DNA from: Cylicocyclus nassatus
Lineage: Eukaryota > Nematoda > Chromadorea > Rhabditida > Strongylidae
DNA length: 64,000 bases
Direction: 5' to 3'
Assembly: GCA_958299035.1 (NCBI GenBank)
Contig: CATQJL010000316.1
Location: 50,817,516-50,881,515 of the forward strand
The position numbers and the translations under genes are program-made. A model generated the notes under the pieces. That model was not told the DNA's origin and searched no databases. It worked only from the letters and a program-made list of their open reading frames with translations. This document shows, piece after piece, positions 1 through 12,024 of this stretch (positions are counted from its first letter, which is position 1; every line of letters starts with the position of its first letter).

Positions 1-556
1 ATGAATCACCCATCTCTTTTCATTACTGTAGGATTACGGTAGAAACTTGAAACATATGGTGTAAATGTGGAAAAAGCTACCGTTTCAAAATTTTTCAAAA
101 AATGTGAAAACTTGTGTATCAGGGTTTTTATGGGCGCTGAGTTCAATACTCAACTATTCACAAGATTAGGAAGCTTTCTAAACGGTGTAACCGCACTTTT
201 TAGGAACATTGAAAAAATGTCCGCTACCTTTTACCTGACATAACTCCTCAATGAAGCATCATAATAAGTTGGGAACTTTACAGTTATAATCAGCAACTCT
301 AATTAGCCTAGTGCAAAAGTTTTCAGGCTGTTCTATTTCCTTTCTGGGGCAAAATATGGCCTTTCATTGCTTAAAATCCTCTTCGAAGTTTCTACCATAA
401 TCCTACAGTAATGAAGAGAGATGGGGTTCATTCTATAATGCAAATCTAAGTTGAAGCCAGCTCTACAGATTGGTACCTGAAGCAAAGGAGAAGACTTCTA
501 TAGAAGAGAGATATTAACGATCAAACGTTCGATACATTTTTTTGGGACACCCTGTA
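1..556. mobile_element. Tc1/mariner-like MITE, right part
   Basis: The right end reads GGACACCCTGTA, the terminal inverted repeat (TIR) of the complete copy at 57618-58297. Most of the body matches that copy, including the inner pair GTAGGATTACGGTAGAAAC near 30 and its partner near 390-411. The left end is outside the window or lost. No transposase frame is visible. The TA-flanked ends indicate a non-autonomous Tc1/mariner-type element. Confidence 0.7.
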
Positions 557-558
557 TA

Positions 559-1575
559 TTAGGTCGTTCCGAAAGTTCTTTCCGTTTTTTCAACCTATCA
601 TACAAGTGGAATGAGGGTAGAGAAACGCTTCAGGCACTGTCCGATGCATTTTTTCTTCCTCTTTTCAATGGTTGTATCCCTGTGTCGCTTGCTCTTGTGA
701 TCAGTGAGATAATGGCCGAAATTTCCAACCCATGTTTTTTACCATGTCCAAATTTAGCAAAATTTCTCGATCTTCTTTTTTGACTTTTGGAGAAGCTTCA
801 ATAGCAATCGGATAGAGTAAACAAAGTGCAATTTAGTGGAATTTTTTGGCATCTATTGCTAACCTTAAAATTTTTTCTGGAATTATTTTTCTGATGCTAT
901 CAAATTCCACTTTTGGTGATGCTAAGAACCACAGAATATAAAACGGCGCACAACTAAAGTGTCATTCGATGCAGCTTTTCTTCCTCTTTCTACTGAGCAT
1001 TTTTCTTCCCAATTTGTGCGGGGTTTTGGCGGTAAAATTTCCATAATTCTTGATTTTGAACCTGCCTAAGACTATACACTTGAATAGCGAAATCTTACAT
1101 TTTGAAGCGGTAAACACTCAGTTACTTTGTAAAAATAGTGGGCAATCATAAATTACTTTTGAAAGTGTCGAAATCCGAAGATTTGTTAATGTTTGGAGCG
1201 TTTGTGTGTTTTGTGACTTCGAAAAAGTGAAGACTTCTGGAAAAGTTATCTCAAAAAATACTGAGAAGCTAAATGGAAGTGCCAAAAAATTATATTAAAT
1301 TGCACTTTGTTTACTCTATCCGACTGCTATCAAAGCTTTTCCAAAAGTCAAAAAAGAAAATTGTGAAAATTTGCCAAAGTTAGACATGGTAAAAACCATG
1401 GGTTCGAAATTTCGGCCATTATCTCACTAACCACAAGAGCAAGCGGCACAGAAATATGTCCTCTGAAAAGAGGAAAAAAGATGCATCGGATAGTGCCTGA
1501 AGCGTTTCCTTATCTTTATTCCACGTGTTTTTATGGTAGGTTGAAAAAACGGAAAGAACTTTCGGAACGACCTAA
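559..1575. mobile_element. mariner-like MITE, about 1 kb
   Basis: The ends are inverted copies of TTAGGTCGTTCCGAAAGTTC, a typical mariner-family terminus. The arms stay complementary well inward; for example the segments near 811-850 and 1295-1330 share AAACAAAGTGCAATTTA in opposite orientation. No long frame is present, so this is a non-autonomous fold-back derivative. Confidence 0.75.
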
Positions 1576-1591
1576 TATATATATATATATA

Positions 1592-2271
1592 CCAGTGCGT
1601 CACCTCTGCTTCGCAGAGGTTCGCACTGGCTCTACTATCTATGTGCCTTATTCATTCTCGTAAAATCGTGGCAGTGGAACTCCCCGCACTATGCCGACTA
1701 CCACGAATAAAATGTAAACAACCACTCGTTTAGAAAATCTTTTCACGTGAGATCGGTGATTTCGAGTGGATGAAACTTTTCGCAGGAAGACAAACGCAAA
1801 TTTGAATAGGTTTTTGGGTTTGTCATGACTTGGTAGTCGCCATGAAGGTAACGATAACCGTGAGCTACATCTCTGTGCGAAAATCCTCTCAAACGCTTAG
1901 CTAGAACCTTGGCAAATTGACCATTTTCACAACCAATTCGTTATGGCGCCGTTTTCGTTATGTAGTAAACTTTCGACCACTTTTCTGGCTAAACTCCATC
2001 GCTTGCACATTTGCTTACCAAATTCATCCACGACTCTGCAAAAAGTGGTGATACGGACCGACTTTTGCGGTACAGAAGCCAGGTGGACCCGTTTGGCGCG
2101 CAAATTCTGAGGGATCCACTCAACGAATCTACTCGTGCTTTTGCATGTTGGACTTTCACGAAGGTAGCATGCGCTAAACAAAATTTGGGCTTAGGACGTT
2201 GGCTGGAACACGCTCCACGAATTTCGTAACAGACAGACACACACACACACAAAGTCACGTAAACATCCTTA
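1592..2271 (+). mobile_element. hairpin/CA-repeat element, copy 1
   Basis: It starts with a near-perfect hairpin (CCAGTGCGTCACCTCTGC, loop TTC, then the complement) and ends with GTAACAGACAGACAC, a CA microsatellite and AAAGTCACGTAAACATCC. The same order recurs at 32913-33627, partly at 21397-21652, and in reverse at 25968-26659, so it is a dispersed family of about 0.7 kb. A terminal hairpin recalls Helitrons, but I see no CTRR end, so the class is open. Confidence 0.65.
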
Positions 2272-2298
2272 GCCCGTTATTATAAGTCATGATATATA

Positions 2299-3263
2299 TT
2301 AGGTTGGTCCGAAAGTTCTTGCGCATCACTTTCAAAAAATCATAACTTCCTTGCCACTCGATGGATTTCGTTAAAGTTACATCTGTTCGAAAAAGGAATT
2401 CATGCTCTTTACAACCACCTTCGCCATGAATTACTTTGAAAAACTTCGAGAGTTACAAGCAATTGAACGAAATCAGTCAAAATTAGCATTTTTCGAGCTG
2501 GGTCACGAAAAATTCTGGAAGTATTTTCATATGATAGAGAAAATTATGCTCATTACAATGGTGCTTTTCCATGAGCTGAAACGAAAAATATCGAGAGTTA
2601 GAAGCAAATAAAGAGAATTCCTTCAGTTTTGCAATTTTTGAGCATGCTCAAAAAGCTTGAAAACGTCACAGAAAATGCGGTAAAGTCATGGACATAGGTT
2701 TTGTGATCTTCTCTTTTTAGCTGAGTATGTTTCGAGCTAATCGAGAGCATTTTTGACTTTCGTGAAAAATGCAGGCTTGAAAATCCGAAAAAAATCACGA
2801 AAAACAAAATTGCTTTCGATTAGCTCGAAACTTGCTCATCTAGAAGAGAATGTCACAATACCCACGTTCGTGACTTTTCCGTATTTTTTGTGACGTTTTC
2901 AAGCTTTTTTGAGCATGCTCAAAAATTGCCAAACTGAAGGAATTCTCTTCATTTAATTCTAACTCTCGATCTTTTTCGTTTCAACTCATGGGAAAAGTAC
3001 CGTTGTAATGAGTATAATTTTCTCTATCATATAAAAATACTTCCAGAATTTTTCGTGACCCAGCTCGAAAAATGCTAATTTTGACTGATTTCCTTCAATT
3101 GCTTGTAACTCTCGAAGTTTTTCAAAGTAATTCATGGAGAAGGTACGGTTGTAAAGAGCAGAATTCCTTTTTCGAATACATGTAATCCCAACGAAATCCA
3201 TCGAGTGGCAAGGAATTTATGTTTTTTTGAAAATGATGCGCAAGAACTTTCGGACCAACCTAA
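2299..3263. mobile_element. mariner-like MITE
   Basis: Inverted termini TTAGGTTGGTCCGAAAGTTC lie at both edges. The two arms are complementary over hundreds of bases (the segment near 2412-2600 mirrors that near 2950-3150), so the element can fold back almost completely. No transposase frame remains. Confidence 0.8.
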
Positions 3264-3267
3264 TATA

Positions 3268-4000
3268 TTAGGTTGAACCGAAAGTTCTGTCGCACCATTT
3301 TCAAAAAATCATAACTTCTTGCGGTCACGACGATTCTGCGCGACTCAAATTTTTTTCTGAAAGCGTAAAGCATATAGTTTCCAAGTTCTCCCTGTGAAGT
3401 TCCCGACATGCTCAGATGACAGAGATAAAAATGAAAGAACGAGACCATCCGAAATTCGGAATTTTTAAGCAAGAATTCTAGAAATTCAGAAACAGTGCGA
3501 TAAAATCCAGAAAAGCCATTATGCTAACTTTTCTTACATTTGATTACTATCTGAGTCAAGTTTGTGCTGATCGAGGTCTTCTTCCAGAAGTTATGATTTT
3601 TTGAAAAATAATGCCGAAAAATCAATTTCCTAAGAATTCTTAAGAAATGGATTTTTTGGCATTTTTTTTCAAAAATTTATAAGTTCTGAAAGAAGACCTC
3701 GATCAGCACAAACTTGACTCAGTTAGTAATCAAATGTAAGAAAAATTCGGATAATGGCTTTTCTGGATTTTATCGCAATGTTTCTGAATTTCTAGAATTC
3801 TTGCTTAAAAATTCCAAATTTCGGATGATCTCGTTCTTTCATTTTTATCTCTGTCATCTGAGCATGTCGCAAACTACCCATGGAGATTTTGGAAACTACA
3901 TGCTTTACGCTTTCAGACAAAATTTGAATTGCGCAAAATCGTCGCGACCGAAAGAAGTTATGATTTTTTGAAAATGGTGCGACAGAACTTTCGGTTCAAC

Positions 4001-4004
<4 letters not shown>
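3268..4004. mobile_element. mariner-like MITE
   Basis: The ends are inverted TTAGGTTGAACCGAAAGTTC and the arms are complementary over most of their length, with a centre near 3620-3660. It abuts the previous element with only a few A/T bases between. Short frames inside are by-products of the fold-back sequence. Confidence 0.8.

Positions 4005-4034
<30 letters not shown>
4005..4034. repeat. (TA)n microsatellite
   Basis: About 30 bases of pure TA between two mariner-type ends. This is typical where TA-targeting elements insert repeatedly. Confidence 0.9.
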
Positions 4035-4038
<4 letters not shown>

Positions 4039-4250
4039 GTTGTCCCGAAAGTTCGTTCGCACCATATTCAAAAAATCATTACTTCTTTGCATCATAACGA
4101 TTTTGCGCAATTTAAATTTTGCTAGAAAGGGTAAAGCATGTAGTTTCCAAATGTCCCCTGATAGCTTTCCAGCATTGTTCAGTTTGCAGAGATAAAAATG
4201 AAAGAACGAAAACATCCAAAATTCGGAATTTTTGAGCAAAAATTCTAAAA
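4035..4250. mobile_element. mariner-like MITE, cut off by the gap
   Basis: The left terminus TTAGGTTGTCCCGAAAGTTC and about 200 bp of body are present. The element is related to that at 3268-4004. It stops abruptly at an adapter sequence next to the assembly gap, so the right half is missing from the assembly. Confidence 0.7.
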
Positions 4251-4800
4251 GTACTCTGCGTTGATACCACTGCTTNNNNNNNNNNNNNNNNNNNNNNNNN
4301 NNNNNNNNNNNNNNNNNNNNNNNNNNNNNNNNNNNNNNNNNNNNNNNNNNNNNNNNNNNNNNNNNNNNNNNNNNNNNNNNNNNNNNNNNNNNNNNNNNNN
4401 NNNNNNNNNNNNNNNNNNNNNNNNNNNNNNNNNNNNNNNNNNNNNNNNNNNNNNNNNNNNNNNNNNNNNNNNNNNNNNNNNNNNNNNNNNNNNNNNNNNN
4501 NNNNNNNNNNNNNNNNNNNNNNNNNNNNNNNNNNNNNNNNNNNNNNNNNNNNNNNNNNNNNNNNNNNNNNNNNNNNNNNNNNNNNNNNNNNNNNNNNNNN
4601 NNNNNNNNNNNNNNNNNNNNNNNNNNNNNNNNNNNNNNNNNNNNNNNNNNNNNNNNNNNNNNNNNNNNNNNNNNNNNNNNNNNNNNNNNNNNNNNNNNNN
4701 NNNNNNNNNNNNNNNNNNNNNNNNNNNNNNNNNNNNNNNNNNNNNNNNNNNNNNNNNNNNNNNNNNNNNNNNNNNAAGCAGTGGTATCAACGCAGAGTAC
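4251..4800. other. 500-N assembly gap flanked by library adapters
   Basis: 4276-4775 is all N. The 25 bases on the left (4251-4275) are the exact reverse complement of the 25 bases on the right (4776-4800), which begin AAGCAGTGGTATCAACGCAG. This is the well-known SMART template-switch/PCR primer sequence. The contig ends are thus untrimmed adapter, and the sequence on the two sides need not be contiguous in the genome. Confidence 0.95.
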
Positions 4801-6000
4801 TGGTTCGAGTGGGGGAAGGGAAGGGATCCCCTCCCCCATTCGAACCCCGTATGCATTGGGGTTTGCTCGATCAATACCTCTGAAACCATTCACACCATCC
4901 CCACTTAGGTGCAGGGGAGGGGATCGACATCCCCTGCAACGAAGTAGGGGTTCGATGGTGTAGATCATGCCAGAGACGCGGATATTCTGGTTCTGCTCAG
5001 TCATTACCAAGCATTTCGTTCACTTTGATGGAGGATTTTCTTTGAAAGCCGGGTTCTTCTCTCAGCGACCTGTGGCTTGCAATTTGTCTTTCTTTTCTAT
5101 ATTCGCCTCTTGAGAAGAAATCCGAGCAACAACAGTTGCCAATTTCGATTATTTGTAGGAGTTCTTGATCATTCAGGAAATTTGCGCATTTTTCATATAA
5201 CATAATAGTTTTAACTATATAGGCTGAGTAAACACATTGTAACTTTCATATTCCATGACATGTTGCCATTATCTTGTTATTTTAACATAAGCTGCCTCGA
5301 AAAAATCTAGAAAGTAGCATATTTGCCTATTTCTGAGTAGAAATCCCCTGGGGAGTAATCCCCTCCCCAGCGTTTCCCTTGTGCATAGCAGGGATGGCTG
5401 CTGGGGATCATTACCCTGGGATAAAAGACGATATGCAGCTGATAGCTACAGCGTTTATGGAGAGCTGGCACAATTTGCAGCTTCTGTTCTGTGTTAGAAT
5501 ACTGCTTTGAGCGTCCGCGCGGCACCCCCTCCCCTTTTCGGCAACATAACGTCTTCTACCCATTCCCTTGCAGAGACACATCAACTTCTATAGTTCAACG
5601 TTTTTACGCTGAAATGGAGCAGCATGAGCGAAAGTGGGCAGCATCCAAGAAAGCAGGAACATAATGGGAGTAGAAAAAATCATTTTTAGTGCCCCGAGCG
5701 CAGTCACTGCATACGCGCATTCCGCAACCCTAAATTAATGAAAGTGAGGAGATGAAGATGAGTTGCAGTCAAAATATGAAATAAGAAAGAGTTTTTCATA
5801 GAAATTTTGAAAGCAAGGTGATTTCCCCGCTTGATCCCCTCTTGTGCATAAGGGGGTTCACTTCCCCTCCCCACAGGGGATCCCTTGTCCGATATTGTCT
5901 TTGTGCATACGGGGGTTCGCGCGGGGAGGGGAGGGGATCCCCAGCGGGGATCATTTCAATGGTTAAGCGCACATCCCCTCCCCGCGGGGATGTACGTGCA
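4801..6000. other. no gene; C/G-rich dispersed motifs
   Basis: I see no coding signal. The stretch has clusters of CCCCTCCCC/GGGGAGGGG and hairpins around GGGATCCCC at 4811-4850, 5345-5375 and 5820-5985, probably fragments of one degenerate repeat family. A similar motif recurs at 33645-33665. Confidence 0.5.
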
Positions 6001-7323
6001 TACGGGCCTAAGACATCTCGTCTTTATGCACAAGATCTCTTACGCTGCTTATACTACGATATCGTCCTACAAAAGATGTCTGTGATAGACTTAACCGTGC
6101 TTGGCCTTTCTTTGAAAACGGATGAGACAATAACCATGCTCGAAAAGCGAAAACCAAGGAGAAAATAGAAGATCATCAGCGCGCGTTGCTGCGGTACCAG
6201 TTGTCACCGTGTTAGGCTCAAACATTGGATGCGGTCACTATACAGGCTAAAGCGCCCGCATTTGTAGAGCAACCACACGATTAGATACCTGCTCAGCAGT
6301 GGCAGTCCTAGAATTTCTGTTCTGGAGGGAAAGACTTTTTTTGAAATTTTTTGATTGAATGCCTGGCGTTAGCCACGCACTCTCAAATTTGTGATGCTTA
6401 TCTGGAATTTTTACAGCCATAACCCTAAAATCAAAAATACAATCCCCCAAAATACACTCAATACAAAGTAACTACATATTTGCTCACATTAGGAATCCCA
6501 CTTCAAATAACCTCCACACTCTGAAATCAAAAGCGACCCAAAATCTCGTGTGTCCATTTTTCGATTTCAATTTTTCAGACTAGAGAAGACCAATCAAATG
6601 ACTTTTGTGAAAGTTACGAGGATCAGACTATCGAATATACTTGTTCTTGCCGCCTTCCCTCGCGATTCACGCAGTAGCACAGAGTTAGCATGTTACCGTA
6701 ATCCAATATTTTCGCGGTATTTTCCATTTGAGTAAATAAGGAAAAACGACCGTATTTTTCCCTGTGAGAAACGAATTTGTATGAAATTCCTGCTATGTGG
6801 AGAAGAAGGTTTAACAGTAGCAATCATGTAAAAAGACAGAAATTTGGGTACTTTGAAGGTAAGTTGATGGGGTGTGGCACAACCCCTAAAAAGCTGTGGC
6901 CGCCACAGCTTTTTGGGATAGGTGCCATACCCCGTTAACTTGTCTACGAAAAGAATTTTAGCGAACAAAATACATACAGTCTGATAGCATGAGTCTTGTA
7001 GTTTTTACAGGAGTAATTTGGGCCTGATTCATCTTCGCTCTGAGTAAAGCCTGATGAAAGCGCAGCCATTGGAAGCGAAAAACGGAACAAACGAGATTTT
7101 GGCCTGCTTCTAACTCCATATTTTACCGGTTATTTGAAGCAGGATTTAGATGTGGGAAAATAGAGAGTAGGGCTTTGTATTGAGTGCAAAAGGGGTAGCT
7201 AATTCACTTTAGAAATGTAGTTAGCCATGTTTGAAAATGATCACTTCACTTGGGTGATCCAATACTAAAAATCCTCAAAATTTGCTAAAACTTGGTCTAT
7301 GGTGGTTATTTGACATGATAATA
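6001..7323. other. no gene; one hairpin
   Basis: Nothing coding is convincing. Around 6870-6935 an imperfect inverted repeat centred on AAAAAGCTGTGGC/GCCACAGCTTTTT forms a hairpin. The remainder is AT-rich unique-looking DNA. Confidence 0.5.
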
Positions 7324-9334
7324 CAGTAGAGTAGATTTTCCGCTTAATATAGTGTGCTTGCACAGAGGGTGAAATGCGGTGAATTTTGCGCGTGAATAAA
7401 TAGCCACGCCAGTACTGCCGGCATTTTGCGCGCGTCTGCGTTTGGTCTGCGTCACAGTAGAAGCTAATTGTTCACGCGCAAATTTTACCGCATGTCACCT
7501 TCTGTACAAGCACACTATATTAAAGGCAGTGTCCAGGCAAATCTGGACTTTTTGGTTTTTTGCGTGGAAAGTGATGGGGGGCCACTGACTAAACCAATGC
7601 TCGAGTTGCAGCGCACGGGGTTCCCTCACGGCAGAGAAATCGGCCTCCGAACCCGTCTTCCCCGCGCCGTGACCGTAACACTTCAACAGCCTAAACGCAC
7701 ACCACGGTCCCGGCGCGAAACCATGAGGACAGGGTGTAGCGCGGAAACTTGTTGGGACAAACTTACGAAACGGCTGGAGATTAAATAAAATATTCTGTAC
7801 AGACCTCCACAGGTCAGTACAATCGAGAGAATGGGATCAGTATAACATGTTCGAACCACGCCATGTGCACGTCGGTGATAGGAACGTGGAACGAGATGGA
7901 AATGACCAGAAAAACTCGCGGCCACTGAAAACATGCGAAAGGCTCGCTGATGATGCTGCTTCGCAGTTTATGCGGTGTTTGTCCATTCAGTGCCCAGAAA
8001 ACAGAAGATGATGCACTATGAACATCAGTGTGATGTCATTTCGATGGTTTTGGATCCACCAAATGGAGAATGTGTAGGACTCTTTGCACCAGATGTATGA
8101 GGAATTCTATCAGAAGAGAGCAAAGAAAAGTTGGTTATGGAAGAATGTGCCACACTGCAATAAGCTCGATGCTACTTTTCTAAATCGAAAACGTTTATAT
8201 TGTCGCCAAATCTCACTACTTGGTGCAACTACACTGTTTTGAAATCCGGAAATCATATGTATTATTCATTCTCTGACTAGGAGACGCGAGCACGCTTTGT
8301 AATTTCATTAACAAAATCAGAATGAGTTTCAACACGTTTTGGTTGGTTTAGTATTAGAATTCGTGGAAGAATAGGTTTAAGCTCGTTAAACCACGCTGGC
8401 CTGAACACGCTCTTCCAAGAATCCCTGGTAATAATCAACAAAACGCGTTAAAACTGATCCACAACTGGTTGACCAAACGTACTCGTAAGCGTGGTCCCTT
8501 AGCCAGAGAATGAATGATAAGGATTAAAGGATCCAACAAAACTATTTTAGGAAGGGCACTTACTGAAAATCTAGAACAAAACCCTAACACATAATTTATG
8601 TCCAAAAATTGTTTCCGAGTAGTTGGAAAACCAAAAATTACACGCAGCATTAAAAGAAGGGACGGCCATACTATTTCCGCGATTCCTGTGATTCTGCGGG
8701 TCCCGCAACCATGCATATTCCGAAAAAACCATTTGTACTGAAATTCGGAGAGCGCTCCGCACTGCGCCATATCGGAAGCCGAGAATAACAGGAATTGCAG
8801 GAATTACAGGAATCGCGGGAATCACCTCCTGGAGTAGTATGGCCGGTCCCTTCAAGAAAACAAGGCAAATACAAAGAAATGGTACACATCCATGCATTCA
8901 AAAAGCAAAGCAGCCTGCTACATGGCCATAACCATCAAACATGTTAAGAAGTCGCAAGAAAGAATAAAAACTTACTTTGGTGATCGTTAAGGAGAATATA
9001 GCGGCAACTTAGCAAAAAAAGTCTCACAGGGGAAGTTCTACGTAGAAATAAAGGAGTAGCGAGTTTGCGGGATTTATTCCAACGAGTTTCCGCGCTACAC
9101 CCTGTCCTCATGGTTTCGCGCCTGGACCGTGGTGTGCGTTCAGGCTGTTGAAGTGTTACGGTCACGGCGCGGGGAAGACGGGTTCGGAGGCCGATTTCTC
9201 TGCCGTGAGGGAACCCCGTGCGCTGCAACTCGGGCATTGGTTTAGTCAGTGGCCCCCCATCACTTTCCACGCAAAAAACCAAAGGGTCCAGGTTTGCCTG
9301 GACACTGCCTTTAAGCGGAAAATCTACTCGACTG
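7324..9334. mobile_element. TA-target MITE split by another element
   Basis: The outer ends are CAGTAGAGTAGATTTTCCGC and the inverted GCGGAAAATCTACTCGACTG, flanked by TA. Removing the inner element (7524-9310) and one TTAA leaves about 220 bp, the size and structure of the uninterrupted copy at 13171-13384. Inside is a fold-back around GGTGAAATGCGGTGAATTTT. Confidence 0.8.
7524..9310. mobile_element. TTAA-target fold-back element, 1.8 kb
   Basis: The ends are AGGCAGTGTCCAGGCAAATC and its inverse, flanked by TTAA on both sides (7520-7523 and 9311-9314). The arms are about 230 bp (7524-7755 and 9078-9310) and nearly perfectly complementary. The 1.3-kb interior has no recognisable transposase. 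TTAA targets are known for piggyBac and Kolobok families; the class here is not proven. Confidence 0.82.
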
Positions 9335-9400
9335 TACGATTATGTGCCTAATTAGGCATCGTAGAGGCTGTCATGCCTATGGAAGGCAAACGATAATGCT

Positions 9401-9502
9401 GTATGGGGGGGGGGGGGTGGGACAGATGAGGGTGGGGGGGGGGGCGGGGGGTATTGAGACAGAAGATAGCGTAGGGGAGGGGGAAGGCGGGGGGGGGAGG
9501 GT
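9401..9502 (+). repeat. G-run tract
   Basis: Several runs of 8-13 G occur within 100 bp (near 9405, 9435, 9445 and 9490). The strand asymmetry could support G-quadruplexes, and such runs are prone to sequencing error. Confidence 0.8.
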
Positions 9503-9922
9503 ATCCGGGCTTGTGTGCCACACCTCTTGCTCGACCCTGCCCGGTACTAATTCGCCAGTGTACAAGTCGTGCTCTCGTAACGTTTCAGCAGCGCCGCGTG
9601 TGGTCCGCAGCGTGTGGGCAGTCCGTGCGGCCAACGAACCAACGATACATCACTTTCTGGATGGCGAGGTACAAGCATCATTTCTAGACCGATAAGGACT
9701 AAACTTTCCACACGAGCATTTCGTGGCTGTATGGGTTCTTAGGCTACTTTTGCTTCTTACATGAAGTTGATTTGCCGATTTAGCAGAAAGTTGGGGGACG
9801 GCGTTGATGGAAGCACTTTATTAGTACGCTAATTTCGAGCGACGAGTTTAGTGGATCACCACTTGTCAATTTTTTTGCGATCCCTAGGCTGGGAATTGGG
9901 AGTTGTGACAAGATAAATGATC
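9503..9922. other. no gene seen
   Basis: Apart from GC-rich DNA beside the G tract, I find no repeat ends, splice-like exon or RNA gene. Confidence 0.4.
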
Positions 9923-10290
9923 ACATGATCACAATGACAACCATTTGAAAATTATCCAATGCGTTAATCCATACAGTCCAACCTTGGGCTTTGGGGCTGG
10001 GAAGTGGTGAGTTAAGCATGATAGCATGTACATCAGATCGACAAAGCTCCGTAGGCAGTTTGAGCCAATTCTTGTAGAAAAGGGTAAAAGTACTGTCAGA
10101 ATGAGCCACAAGGATAGAACGAAGCCAACCTATTCTTTCTAAGATGGTAGGAGCAGATTTGGGTGATTGAACATGCGCAAACACTGACTGTCTTAGCAAG
10201 CATTTCTGCGTCACATTTTTGGATGAGCGACTTCATCTTGTGTAGCAAGATCTCACCCAATTTGCAATGATTTGTTTGAACCTTCTCGCT
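9923..10290 (-). pseudogene. possible broken exon of unknown gene
   Basis: On the minus strand two adjacent frames look protein-like but do not join without a frame shift. One spans about 10290-10150 (LIQKCDAEMLAKTVSVCAC). The other runs about 10190-9925 (LFYKNWLKLPTELCRSDV, then LPSPKAQGWTVWINALDN). I do not recognise the family, and no clean splice sites bound it. It could be a decayed host exon or chance. Confidence 0.2.
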
Positions 10291-10710
10291 TTTGCACGAT
10301 ATGACGTTATTGCATTGTATTCAGGTAGTAAGAATACCTCAACTTTCCCGTATTTTCAGAAAATTTCAATTGATCTATAAAGCTAAATGAAAGAAGTCTT
10401 GGCATGCCGAAAGCCTAATTTCATATTTGAGATCTAGCTATATTCTGCGTAGTTATTATTCTACTGTAAAGGTTGAAGTTAATAAAAATTGAAACGCATA
10501 CCTTTAGTGTGGCTGTTTGTCCAGAAGGCAAGACATCGTTTAGGTAAAAGCTCACTCGCTCGTGAGTATGGTCATAGTCAAGCCTTTCTACGACAAATGC
10601 ATTGTCGTGCTGAAATCAACCCACAATCAAAATTCAACGTACTAAAGTTGAGTGATTTTTAAAGATCGCTGTAAGTAATCAATAGCGTCAGAGTACATCT
10701 AAACTCGTAA
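10291..10710. other. no gene seen
   Basis: AT-rich DNA without recognisable repeats or exons. Confidence 0.4.
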
Positions 10711-11117
10711 AGGCAGCGTCCATCCAAAATCTATTCACCCCCAATCACTACTTATCCTACCAGAGGCCCTAAAAGTAGGCCAGTTGCGTTGGTCCGGTCC
10801 CTAATGTTGCCTACAAAAGGAGATAACGGATTTGGATCTCTTTGCGCTCCATCCGCTCACTGAATGCCCAGTGACGTGTTCTGAAATGACAAGCAACCTT
10901 GAGACGCATAATTTGTAATATGGTACTACTCTACACGACAAAGTTTCGTATAGCATACGACATGACTAGCGCAGGGGCACCCGTCGACGTCTGCCAAAAT
11001 AGGGCTTCAGGAAGGAGCAATTTGAATTTTTTGGTGATTTTAACTTCATATCCGAAATCAGCGCTGGGAAGGCCCTATAAGAATATCGCAAGACGAAATT
11101 TTGGGTGTACGCTGCCT
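10711..11117. mobile_element. TTAA-family MITE
   Basis: The ends AGGCAGCGTCC and the inverse ACGCTGCCT match the family at 7524-9310. The flanks are GTAA and TTAA. At about 407 bp it has diverged interior arms. Confidence 0.65.
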
Positions 11118-11121
11118 TTAA

Positions 11122-12024
11122 GGTACAAAAAAGTGTATCTGATTGGACGTTGCTTAGCGATCTCTGACGTGACCTTCGCGTTTAGACAAACAACCTTCCG
11201 TGTGGAACAATCCCAGCTGGTTTGCTGCGAAGGTTCGCTCGTCAAGCAAGAGCTTGGGCCATTGTTGGAACTCTCATAGAGGCCAGCTTACACAAATTTC
11301 AAAAGTTACATCGTGATATTTACAAGTGCCTATCTATCCTCGGAGTTTAATTTGCGTCTAGTTTTTCTGATTTCTTTTTCAAAAAAGCTGGATTCAGGTT
11401 GTTCAAAAATGCCGACCTCAAGGGCACATCACATCTTAATATTCTAAAGAACTCACCGAGAATACACTACACTTTTCCTTTTCGATGGAAATTCCTGCTT
11501 GATTTAAGACTATGACGTTCGTTGATTCACGAACAAGCATGTTGATTCTTACTTCGCCATCAACTGTCAAATTTTTCTCCTTTGGAAAATCCACATAGAA
11601 CGGCAGGTAAATTTTGATAACAAGCTCATAAGATGCTAAAGATAAGTCACTGAGGGACGTTAAAAATTCTAGTTCCTCTGAGATAGCCCGATTGGTGAGG
11701 AATCTGTGAAGGCGACTAATGTCTACCTATTATAATGTCTGCCTTGCATACATCAGCAAGTATTCATCTCTCATATGGCAACCTCTAGCCACATGCGATA
11801 CATCGCTTGAAAGAAGGCGAGATGGTACAAAAATATTCGAATTGCAAAAATCGCTGTCTTTTCTAAATTTTTGAACAAATCTTGGAAAGATTAGGATCCA
11901 ACAACCTGAGTGAAAAGCTTAGAGTAAATGCGAGAATTGTGATTCATACATGGGAAGCTTTAGAAGTATTGCATTGCAGTGATCCCAAAATGCAGATCCA
12001 CTGGATCATGTCACACTTGTTTAG
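11122..12024. other. no gene seen
   Basis: No convincing coding exon, RNA gene or element boundary found. Confidence 0.4.

Noticed and set aside
3958..5010. Long open frames running through the N block
   Set aside because: They are open only because the 500 N translate as unknown; the sequence on both sides is a MITE, adapter and non-coding DNA.
7468..7788. Basic 106-codon frame (and its inverse at 8944-9282)
   Set aside because: It lies in the inverted arms of a fold-back MITE and appears in both copies by symmetry.
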